From assembly GCA_012961725.1 (NCBI GenBank), contig DTYU01000275.1, positions 1 through 5,634 on the forward strand: 5,634 bases of DNA, written 5' to 3'. This document shows positions 1-5,034 of this stretch, piece by piece. Under the pieces are notes generated by a model. It saw nothing but the letters and a program-made list of their open reading frames with translations, was not told the origin of the DNA and made no database searches. Origin of the DNA: Desulfotomaculum sp. GTDB taxonomy: Bacteria; Bacillota; Desulfotomaculia; Desulfotomaculales; Ammonificaceae. Position numbers and translations under genes: made by a program. Each line of letters starts with the position of its first letter. Positions within the stretch are counted from its first letter, which is position 1.

Positions 1-70
1 ACGCCCAATTCCTTTAAGAAGTTCTCATATCCAACTTCTCACATCCCGCACTCAAGCGGTCGGAGTTAAT

Positions 71-95
71 AATTTAGTATGGTGTCCCCGTAATT
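71..95 (+). repeat. 25-bp dispersed repeat, copy 1
   Basis: The core AGTATGGTGTCCCCGTAATT at 76-95 recurs exactly, in inverted orientation, at 4956-4975. Including five more bases on the outer side, the match is 24 of 25, with the single difference at position 75. Such a match cannot be chance in 5.6 kb. The copy lies 57 nt upstream of the rpmB start. A short GTATGGTGTCCCCG-type motif of this kind suggests a mobile or REP-like family, but no transposase gene is present here, so the class is inference. Confidence 0.75.
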
Positions 96-151
96 TTGAC
101 CTGACCTGAAAGGTCTGTCAGTATAAGTCATTTTCGATGGAGGCGGAGAAT

Positions 152-343
152 TTGGCCAAGCGCTGCGAAATCTGCGGTAGGACGACTACCTTCGGCATGC
201 AACTCAGTCATTCCCACATCCGCACGAAGCGCATTTGGGAACCCAACCTGCAAAGGGTGAAGGTGATCGTCAACGGGCGGAAAAAACGCATCAGGGTCTG
301 CACCCGCTGCCTTAAGAGCGGCAAGGTGCAGCGGGCGATATGA
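152..343 (+). CDS. rpmB: 50S ribosomal protein L28 (bL28)
   Basis: This encodes the small basic L28 protein of the large ribosomal subunit. The product reads MAKRCEICGR..., 63 residues, the usual length for the short Gram-positive type. Two CxxC pairs (CEIC near residues 5-8, CTRC near 53-56) make it the zinc-binding C+ form. Between them lie the family-typical SHSHIRTKR and a basic stretch. An in-frame ATG at 137 exists, but the best Shine-Dalgarno, GGAGG at 139-143, lies just downstream of it and 8 nt before a TTG at 152. Starting there also gives the canonical MAKRC N-terminus, so TTG is chosen as the start. The gene appears monocistronic, with an intrinsic terminator 93 nt downstream. The identity is secure; only the exact start is inferred. 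Confidence 0.95.
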   Translation: MAKRCEICGRTTTFGMQLSHSHIRTKRIWEPNLQRVKVIVNGRKKRIRVCTRCLKSGKVQRAI

Positions 344-435
344 CAGTTCAAGGGGCCGGGACATGGATCGATCTGCGGCGGTTTTTGTATCGCTGTGTCA
401 CCGCGTATATTGTATTGCCATAAAGTGATCGACCT

Positions 436-480
436 CCCGGCGCCAAGACCGAAGAGTGGCGGCGCCGGGTTTTCTCTTTG
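436..480 (+). terminator. Intrinsic terminator downstream of rpmB
   Basis: A perfect 9-bp GC-rich stem, CCCGGCGCC (436-444) with GGCGCCGGG (461-469), is followed at once by TTTTCTCTTTG. This is a textbook rho-independent terminator reading on the plus strand. It probably ends the rpmB transcript. Because it also sits 24 nt before the metE relic, it could be left over from an attenuator in front of that gene, but no riboswitch or T-box core is recognisable in 344-435. Confidence 0.85.
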
Positions 481-503
481 TTTAGGGTGTACAGAACGAG
501 GTT

Positions 504-751
504 ATGGCAATGGATGCTGCCGTTCTGTCCAACGTACTCGGTTATCCGCGAATCGGGCCGCAGCGCGCGCTAAAAAGGGCCTTAGAGGCCTTTTGGGCGG
601 GCAAGATTACTGGGTAAACCCCGACTGCGGCCTGAAGACCCGCGCCTGGCCGGAGACGGTGGCCTCTCTCAGGAACATGGTGGCGGCAGCACAAGAGATG
701 CGCCGCCGGCACCGCCAACGCAGTGACACGAGCCCACAGGCCGGCGTTTGA
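504..751 (+). pseudogene. metE: metE relic with large internal deletion (cobalamin-independent methionine synthase)
   Basis: MetE transfers a methyl group from methyltetrahydrofolate to homocysteine and is normally about 750 residues. Reading from ATG 504, the frame gives a MetE-like N-terminus containing LGYPRIGPQRALKRALEAFW and then AGKITG before a TAA at 615-617. In another frame, from TGG at 611, the sequence continues WVNPDCGLKTRAWPETVASL, then RNMVAAAQEMRR, and stops at 749-751. This is the extreme C-terminus of MetE, whose Cys is one of the catalytic zinc ligands in the family. The two ends meet within a few bases near 608-613, out of frame, so roughly 680 codons including the active-site barrels are gone. 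The product cannot be functional. The adjacent thyX relic shows the whole plus-strand locus is decaying. Assignment rests on recalled family motifs at both ends. Confidence 0.85.
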
Positions 752-788
752 CACTGTCATCGGTGTTCCCGAAGGAGGCGAAGAGGTC

Positions 789-1022
789 ATGGGTAAGAGA
801 ACGCTGCACGTTGAATTGGTGGCCTATACACCGCAGCCCGAGGAGGTGATAGCTTTTGCCGGGCGTCGCTGCTATGCCAGCGCAGACAACGAGACGCTGC
901 GCCAGCGCACAAGTCCCGAGAGCGCGGCCGGGTTTATTCACCGCCTCACACAACGGAAAATGGGAGACTATCGTCTCCCTCTTCCAGGAATCGTATGCAG
1001 AAATTCAAAGCCACCGGTATAG
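789..1022 (+). pseudogene. thyX: thyX 5' fragment (FAD-dependent thymidylate synthase), truncated
   Basis: ThyX makes dTMP from dUMP with methylenetetrahydrofolate and FAD and is usually 210-260 residues. From ATG 789, with a good AAGGAGG at 772-778, the product starts MGKRTLHVELVAYTPQPEEV and continues through a GRRCYAS motif to SPESAAGFIHRLTQRKMG. This matches the ThyX N-terminus of the VELLAYTP...ARLCYS...FIRRLLEMGH type. Homology ends near position 963, and an unrelated tail of about 19 codons runs to the stop at 1020-1022. The flavin-binding RHR motif (RHRxxSxxxxSxR) is absent. In another frame, 1066-1089 reads TFAVRGSR, resembling the next ThyX block (TFAxEGxSR), which may be a second displaced scrap. 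It cannot be a working enzyme. Confidence 0.75.
962..979 (-). terminator. Perfect 7-bp hairpin, possible weak terminator of the rib operon
   Basis: On the minus strand, GGGAGAC, loop GATA, GTCTCCC is followed by ATTTTCC. It lies 162 nt past the ribH stop, and no better terminator is visible after ribH. The T tract is short, so termination is only possible, not shown. The hairpin also coincides with the point where thyX homology ends, so it may instead mark a rearrangement junction. Confidence 0.3.
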
Positions 1023-1141
1023 TGGCTATTTCGTAGAAGCTTGGTCGCTGAATATGTTTGGTTATACTTTTGCGGTTCGAGGTTCACGGTTTTATCTGAC
1101 CTGAATGAGTTGGTTGCTCTGCACCTTCTTGAACTTCGAAT

Positions 1142-1606
1142 TCAAAACTGTTTCAAAAGATTCGCCATCTCGATGGCGTTCACCGCGGCGTTGAATCCCC
1201 TGTTGCCCGCCTTGGAACCGGCGCGCTCGATGGCCTGCTCGAGGGTATCGGCGGTGATCACGCCGAAAATCACCGGTACGCCCGTCTCTAAGCCGACACG
1301 GGCAATGCCCTTGGCCATCTCACCCGCAACGTAGTCGAAGTGCGGCGTCGCTCCCCGGATCACGGTGCCCAGACAGACCACGGCATCGTACCGGCCACTC
1401 GTTGCCAGCCGTCGGGCCATAAATGGAATCTCAAAAGAACCAGGCACCCAGACAACCGTTATGTCACCCTCGGCAACCCCGTGCCGGTAAAACGCGTCCA
1501 ACGCCCCGCCCAAGAGCTTCTGGGTAATGAATTCGTTGAACCGTCCGACTACGACCCCGAACCGCAGCCCGTCGCCCAACAGGTGCCCTTCAAAGATCTC
1601 AGGCAA
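1142..1606 (-). CDS. ribH: 6,7-dimethyl-8-ribityllumazine synthase
   Basis: This cytosolic enzyme, usually an icosahedral or pentameric assembly, condenses 5-amino-6-ribitylaminouracil with 3,4-dihydroxy-2-butanone 4-phosphate to give lumazine, the penultimate riboflavin precursor. The 154-residue product is full length and has the whole set of family motifs: VVVGRFNEFIT (18-28), VPGSFEIP (54-61), GTVIRGATPHFDYV (80-93) with the expected catalytic His89, and the phosphate-binding ERAGSKAGNRG (127-137). The start is TTG at 1604-1606, preceded on the minus strand by GGGGG (1613-1617) with a 6-nt spacer; no better in-frame start aligns with homologues. It is the last gene of the rib cluster, separated from ribBA by 212 nt containing a palindromic element, so its expression may be partly uncoupled from the upstream genes. 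Confidence 0.97.
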   Translation of the reverse strand: MPEIFEGHLLGDGLRFGVVVGRFNEFITQKLLGGALDAFYRHGVAEGDITVVWVPGSFEIPFMARRLATSGRYDAVVCLGTVIRGATPHFDYVAGEMAKGIARVGLETGVPVIFGVITADTLEQAIERAGSKAGNRGFNAAVNAIEMANLLKQF

Positions 1607-1706
1607 AATAATCCCCCGCTTTCAAGCGTCAACAGTTTACAGGTGCCACCGTTATTCTTTCGAGGCCGCTGCCGCTCAACCTCAAGCCCTCAGGAAAATC
1701 ACTTCC

Positions 1707-1818
1707 CTCAAGTTTCGCAGTTGTGGTAAATAGCCTGCTGTACGTTGTCCCAGTAGAGTGCTCCTCGGGGACAACGCCAGCGGTTGTGTTAGAACTTGCG
1801 GCTACTGCGAAAGTTGAG
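1707..1818. mobile_element. 112-bp MITE-like palindromic element between ribBA and ribH
   Basis: The ends are inverted repeats: CTCAAGTTTCGCAGTTG at 1707-1723 and, read on the other strand from 1818 to 1802, CTCAACTTTCGCAGTAG. They match at 15 of 17 positions. Inside is a strong hairpin: CGTTGTCCC (1743-1751) pairs with GGGACAACG (1768-1776), extended by GCTG (1737-1740) with CAGC (1778-1781). The flanks are nearly the same, TCACTTCC at 1699-1706 and TCACTCC at 1819-1825, which looks like an imperfect target-site duplication. The right flank includes the ribBA stop codon, so insertion at the stop would have preserved it. There is no coding capacity. These features fit a MITE or a small palindromic repeat; a structured intercistronic RNA element is the main alternative. 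Confidence 0.6.
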
Positions 1819-3051
1819 TCACTCCACTTTAGCCCCCCGGCTCCCGCCGCCGTTCCCCGCCAGAGAGAGCAGGTGCCCTAACTTCATCTTCTTGGTGGCT
1901 AAATAAAACCCGTTTTCCTCCCCCGGCGGCACCTCGATCGGCACCCGCTCCACAATTTCCAGGCCGTGGCCGTAGATGCCCTTTACCTTCTTGGGGTTAT
2001 TCGTTAAGAGCCTGATCTTTCGCAAGCCGAGGTCGGCCAGGATCTGCGCCCCGATACCGTAGTCCCGCAAATCCGGGGGGAAGCCCAAAGCCTTGTTGGC
2101 CTCGACCGTATCCTTCCCGCGGTCCTGGAGTTCGTAGGCGCGGATCTTATTCAAAAGGCCGATTCCCCGGCCCTCCTGACGCATGTACAGCAGCACACCC
2201 GTGCCCTCGGCGGCGATCATCCTGAGCGCCCGGCTGATCTGCTCACCGCAATCGCAACGCAGCGAACCAAAGACGTCGCCGGTTAAGCACTCGGAGTGCA
2301 CCCGCACGAGCGGCGCCTCCACCGTCTGCAGGTCCCCCATAATCAATGCCAGGTGCCCCTTGCCGTCGAGCAGGCTTTCGTACGCGACCGCTGTGAACTC
2401 ACCGTGCTTGGTAGGGAGACGTGCCGAACCAACCTGCCGGATCAGTTTTTCTGTCCGCCGCCGGTAGCTGATCAGATCGGCGATAGTAATCATCTTCAGC
2501 CCGTGTTTTTTTATAAATTCCAAAAGCTCCGGCACCCGCGCCATGGTGCCGTCGTCCTTCATGATTTCACAGATTACTCCCGCTGGATAAAGACCCGCCA
2601 GCCGCGCAAGGTCTACGGCCGCTTCGGTATGCCCCGCGCGGCGCAAGACCCCACCTTCTTTCGCCCGGAGGGGAAAGATGTGCCCCGGCCGGCGGAAGTC
2701 ATGCGGCCGCGCTTCCGGGTCAACAATCTTTTTAATGGTAAGCGCACGCTCGTGCCCGGAAATACCGGTGGTGACACCGCGGGCGTCCACCGAAATGGTG
2801 AAAGCCGTGCCGTGAGGGTCGGTGTTATATAAAACCATGGGTGCAAAATCAAGCTCTTCGGCACGTTTCTCGGTGATCGGCACACAGATAAGCCCCCGCC
2901 CGTAAACGGCCATGAAGCTTACCGCTTCGGAAGTCACCTTTTCGGCGGCCATCACAAGGTCGCCTTCATTCTCCCGATCCTCGTCGTCTACGACCACGAC
3001 CATCTTGCCTGCGCGGATATCAGCGACCGCCTCTTCAATCGTGTTAAACAT
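1819..3051 (-). CDS. ribBA: Bifunctional 3,4-dihydroxy-2-butanone-4-phosphate synthase / GTP cyclohydrolase II
   Basis: The two domains supply both branches of riboflavin synthesis: DHBP from ribulose 5-phosphate and the pyrimidine precursor from GTP. The 410-residue product is the normal fused length. The N-terminal RibB domain (about 1-200) has DDEDRENEGD at 22-31, the HTEAAVD motif at 141-147 and Glu162 in VICEIM. The C-terminal RibA domain (about 205-395) has the zinc site HSEC...RCDCGEQ with Cys255, Cys266 and Cys268, the RQEGRGIGL loop at 291-299, LRDYGIGAQIL at 328-338 and TNNPKK at 350-355. The start is ATG with GGAGG (3060-3064) 8 nt upstream. It lies 15 nt after the ribE stop, so it belongs to the same operon. 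Its TGA directly abuts the palindromic element at 1707-1818. All catalytic motifs are intact. Confidence 0.98.
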   Translation of the reverse strand: MFNTIEEAVADIRAGKMVVVVDDEDRENEGDLVMAAEKVTSEAVSFMAVYGRGLICVPITEKRAEELDFAPMVLYNTDPHGTAFTISVDARGVTTGISGHERALTIKKIVDPEARPHDFRRPGHIFPLRAKEGGVLRRAGHTEAAVDLARLAGLYPAGVICEIMKDDGTMARVPELLEFIKKHGLKMITIADLISYRRRTEKLIRQVGSARLPTKHGEFTAVAYESLLDGKGHLALIMGDLQTVEAPLVRVHSECLTGDVFGSLRCDCGEQISRALRMIAAEGTGVLLYMRQEGRGIGLLNKIRAYELQDRGKDTVEANKALGFPPDLRDYGIGAQILADLGLRKIRLLTNNPKKVKGIYGHGLEIVERVPIEVPPGEENGFYLATKKMKLGHLLSLAGNGGGSRGAKVE

Positions 3052-3066
3052 CTCCCTAACCTCCAG

Positions 3067-3705
3067 CTAAATAAAGCCGTGTGCGGCCAAAAAATCCCGA
3101 TCTATGCCCTTGGGTCTCGATGCCAGATAGAACCGCTCGACATATTTGCCGATCATATCCGCCTCTAAATTGACTGTATCCCCCGGTTGCTTGAAACCCA
3201 AGGTCGTAACGGACGCGGTATGCGGAATTATCGAGACCGTAAACTCATTCCCGCCGGCCTCCACCACCGTCAGGCTTATCCCGTCCACCGCCACCGAGCC
3301 TTTTCTTATCAGATAGCGGGAGACTTCCGGCGGCGCCTGGATGGTAAAGACCGAAGCGATTCCCTCCCTAATTTTTCGAAGGATGCGGCCCACGCCGTCG
3401 ATGTGGCCGGCGACCAGATGCCCTCCGAGCCTGTCCCCGAAACGGAGCGCCCGCTCAAGGTTCACCCTGTCGCCGATCTTAAGCTCCTTGAGATTAGTCC
3501 TGTTTAACGTCTCCGCCATAACGTCGGCGGTGAACCCCTTATCCATTAAGCCGGTTACCGTAAGGCATACTCCATTCACGGCAACGCTGTCCCCGACCCG
3601 GAGGCTCTCCACCACCTTATCCGCCGCGACGTGGAGCCGGACAGAGACCGCCTGGCGGCCAAGTCCCTTAACCAGGCCTAACTCCTCAATTATGCCGGTG
3701 AACAT
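3067..3705 (-). CDS. ribE: Riboflavin synthase, alpha chain
   Basis: It catalyses the last step, dismutation of two lumazine molecules to riboflavin and a pyrimidine that is recycled to RibH. The 212-residue product shows the expected two tandem lumazine-binding barrels. The first begins MFTGIIEELG and has GDSVAVNGVCLTV (38-50) and ETLNRTNL (65-72). The second begins GHLVAGHIDG (95-104) and has GSVAVDGISLTV (136-147) and IPHTASVTTLG (160-170). NLEADMIGKYVER near the C-terminus is typical of the trimerising helix. The ATG lies inside the 3' end of ribD, overlapping it by 16 nt. With AAGGGG (3716-3721) 10 nt upstream, also within ribD, translation is probably coupled. The gene is called ribC in some organisms. 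Confidence 0.97.
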   Translation of the reverse strand: MFTGIIEELGLVKGLGRQAVSVRLHVAADKVVESLRVGDSVAVNGVCLTVTGLMDKGFTADVMAETLNRTNLKELKIGDRVNLERALRFGDRLGGHLVAGHIDGVGRILRKIREGIASVFTIQAPPEVSRYLIRKGSVAVDGISLTVVEAGGNEFTVSIIPHTASVTTLGFKQPGDTVNLEADMIGKYVERFYLASRPKGIDRDFLAAHGFI

Positions 3706-4826
3706 CCGCCGTCCGCCCCTTCATGGTTCAGATATCCTTCGATGCAAAGATCGCTCCCTAACTGCCTTACGCTCAACTCTGAAAGGCGGATCGCTTTCGC
3801 CAGGCTCCTGACACCGGTTCCGCCAACCGGCCCTATGGCTTCCCGGCCGCCGATAATCAGAGGCGCGATAAACCAGACCAGCTTGTCAACCAGGCCTTGC
3901 AGGAGAAAACTTGCGTTAACCGCACTGCCCCCTTCGACCAAGACACTCGCTATCTCCCGCTCCGCCAGGGCGGCAAGCAAAAACTTGAGATCGACCGCCG
4001 GTCCCGGCCCGCAAACCAAGACTTGGGCTCCGGCTTGCTTCAAGGCCTCCATACGCTCCGGCGGAGCCATCTCGGTAACCGCAATGAAAGTGGCTGCTTC
4101 AGACCGCTGGTTCAGCACCCGCGCCTCAAGCGGCGTCCTGGCCCTGCTGTCCACGACGACCCGCGCCGGGTCGCGTCCGCCTCCGGGCAAGCGCGTGGTA
4201 AGCGAAGGGTCGTCCTTTAAAACCGTACCGATACCCACCAGTACCGCGTCGCAGGCATTCCGCAACTGGTGAACATACTCCCGCGCCTCCTCGCCGGTGA
4301 TCCACTTTGACTCGCCGGTGGCGGTGGCGATCTTCCCGTCCAAGCTCATTGCGGTCTTCAGAATTACAAAAGGCCTGCGCGTGGTGATAAACTTTATGAA
4401 GGCCTCGTTTAACCGGCGGGCCTCCCGCTCAAGTATCCCGAACTCGACTTCGACTCCCGATTCCTTCAAACGGGCGAAACCTTTGCCCGATACCAGAGGA
4501 TTAGGGTCGGCCATCGCCGCCACCACTCTCTTTACCCCGGCCGCGATAATCGCCTCCGTGCAGGGGCCTGTTCTACCTGTGTGACAGCAGGGTTCAAGGC
4601 TCACGTACAGCGTCGAACCCCGCGCGTCCTCTCCCGCGGCCCTGAGCGCCTCCACCTCGGCATGGGGCAGGCCGACCCGGCGGTGGTAGCCCTCCGCGAC
4701 AACCCGGCCGTCCCGCACTATCACCGCGCCGACCATCGGGTTGGGACTGGTCCACCCGCGGGCCTGAGCGGCAAGCTCAAAGGTGCGGCGCATAAAAGCC
4801 TCGTCTGTCAGCCCCTCGCGAGCCAT
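3690..4826 (-). CDS. ribD: Bifunctional riboflavin biosynthesis deaminase/reductase RibD
   Basis: It carries out the deaminase and reductase steps after GTP cyclohydrolase II, giving 5-amino-6-ribitylamino-uracil phosphate. The N-terminal CDA-like deaminase (about 1-145) has SPNPMVGAV (27-35), the zinc motif HAE (55-57) and PCCHTGRTGPC (79-89) with ligands Cys80 and Cys89. The DHFR-like reductase (about 150-375) has RPFVILKTAMSLDGKIA (151-167), SKWITG (173-178), VGIGTVLKDDP (197-207) and VEGGS (297-301). The chosen ATG at 4824-4826 has AGGGG (4834-4838) 7 nt upstream and gives 378 residues, normal for the family. An in-frame ATG at 4887-4889 would add 21 atypical residues (MRRCCLPRRITG...), lacks a ribosome binding site and lies only a few bases from the predicted transcription start, so it is rejected. 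First gene of the operon. Confidence 0.96.
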   Translation of the reverse strand: MAREGLTDEAFMRRTFELAAQARGWTSPNPMVGAVIVRDGRVVAEGYHRRVGLPHAEVEALRAAGEDARGSTLYVSLEPCCHTGRTGPCTEAIIAAGVKRVVAAMADPNPLVSGKGFARLKESGVEVEFGILEREARRLNEAFIKFITTRRPFVILKTAMSLDGKIATATGESKWITGEEAREYVHQLRNACDAVLVGIGTVLKDDPSLTTRLPGGGRDPARVVVDSRARTPLEARVLNQRSEAATFIAVTEMAPPERMEALKQAGAQVLVCGPGPAVDLKFLLAALAEREIASVLVEGGSAVNASFLLQGLVDKLVWFIAPLIIGGREAIGPVGGTGVRSLAKAIRLSELSVRQLGSDLCIEGYLNHEGADGGCSPA

Positions 4827-4899
4827 AACTCTACCCCTAAAAAATTCGGCTGCCCCCGTAATCCGTCGCGGTAAGCAGCATCTTCTCATTTGTAGTTAC

Positions 4900-4929
4900 A
4901 TTATAGGTTTTCGGCGGCAAAGGTGTCAA
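4900..4929 (-). promoter_or_regulatory. Consensus sigma-A promoter of the rib operon
   Basis: On the minus strand, TTGACA (4924-4929) and TATAAT (4900-4905) are both perfect matches to consensus, separated by 18 nt. Transcription should begin near 4893, giving a leader of about 67 nt before the ribD ATG at 4826. Neither the leader nor the sequence upstream to 5034 contains the conserved FMN riboswitch blocks, nor is there room for the roughly 140-nt aptamer in the leader. A palindrome TAGAC-C-GTCTA lies upstream at 4944-4954 and could be an operator, but this is only speculation. Confidence 0.85.
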
Positions 4930-4955
4930 GCAGAAGGCCCTGGTAGACCGTCTAT

Positions 4956-4980
4956 AATTACGGGGACACCATACTTAATT
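4956..4980 (-). repeat. 25-bp dispersed repeat, copy 2 (inverted)
   Basis: Read on the minus strand this is the same sequence as 71-95 with one difference in 25 bases, and the 20-base core is identical. It lies 27 nt upstream of the rib promoter -35 box and 55 nt beyond the stop of the SurA-like gene. The two copies face each other and bracket rpmB, both relics and the entire rib operon. Homology does not continue clearly past the 25 bases on either side. Confidence 0.75.
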
Positions 4981-5034
4981 TTCAAGCGGAACGCCCTAGG
5001 TAAACCGCCTATCAGGTCAAACTCTCCCCAGTCT

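Noticed and set aside
1..41. Minus-strand frame reading EVGYENFLKELG running off the left edge
   Set aside because: A stop codon directly precedes it and there is no plausible start, so at most it is a decayed coding scrap; 41 bases are too few to identify.
96..127. Promoter for rpmB: TTGACC (96-101) and TATAAG (122-127)
   Set aside because: The spacer is 20 nt and both boxes are imperfect; the alternative CTGACC (101-106) leaves only 15 nt. Too weak to list.
395..751. 118-residue open frame MSPRILYCHK... as an independent gene
   Set aside because: Its first two thirds run through the rpmB terminator and the metE N-terminal relic in the wrong frame; only the last ~47 codons are meaningful, as the MetE C-terminus. 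No ribosome binding site is seen at 395.
101..1105. Shared 10-mer CTGACCTGAA at 101-110 and 1096-1105
   Set aside because: A 10-base match is expected by chance in a window this long and the flanks do not match.
1651..1679. Separate ribH promoter on the minus strand (TTGAGC at 1674-1679, AATAAC at 1651-1656, 17-nt spacer)
   Set aside because: Each box matches consensus at only 4 of 6 positions, which is common by chance. It would matter only if the 1707-1818 element terminates transcription.
2296..2832. 178-residue plus-strand open frame opposite ribBA
   Set aside because: It is a shadow of the intact, motif-rich ribBA on the minus strand; the product is rich in Arg/Pro/His with no recognisable domain.
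4984..5010. Stem-loop AGGCGG/CCGCTT between the SurA-like gene and ribD as a terminator
   Set aside because: The stem is six pairs including a G-T wobble and is not followed by a T tract on either strand.
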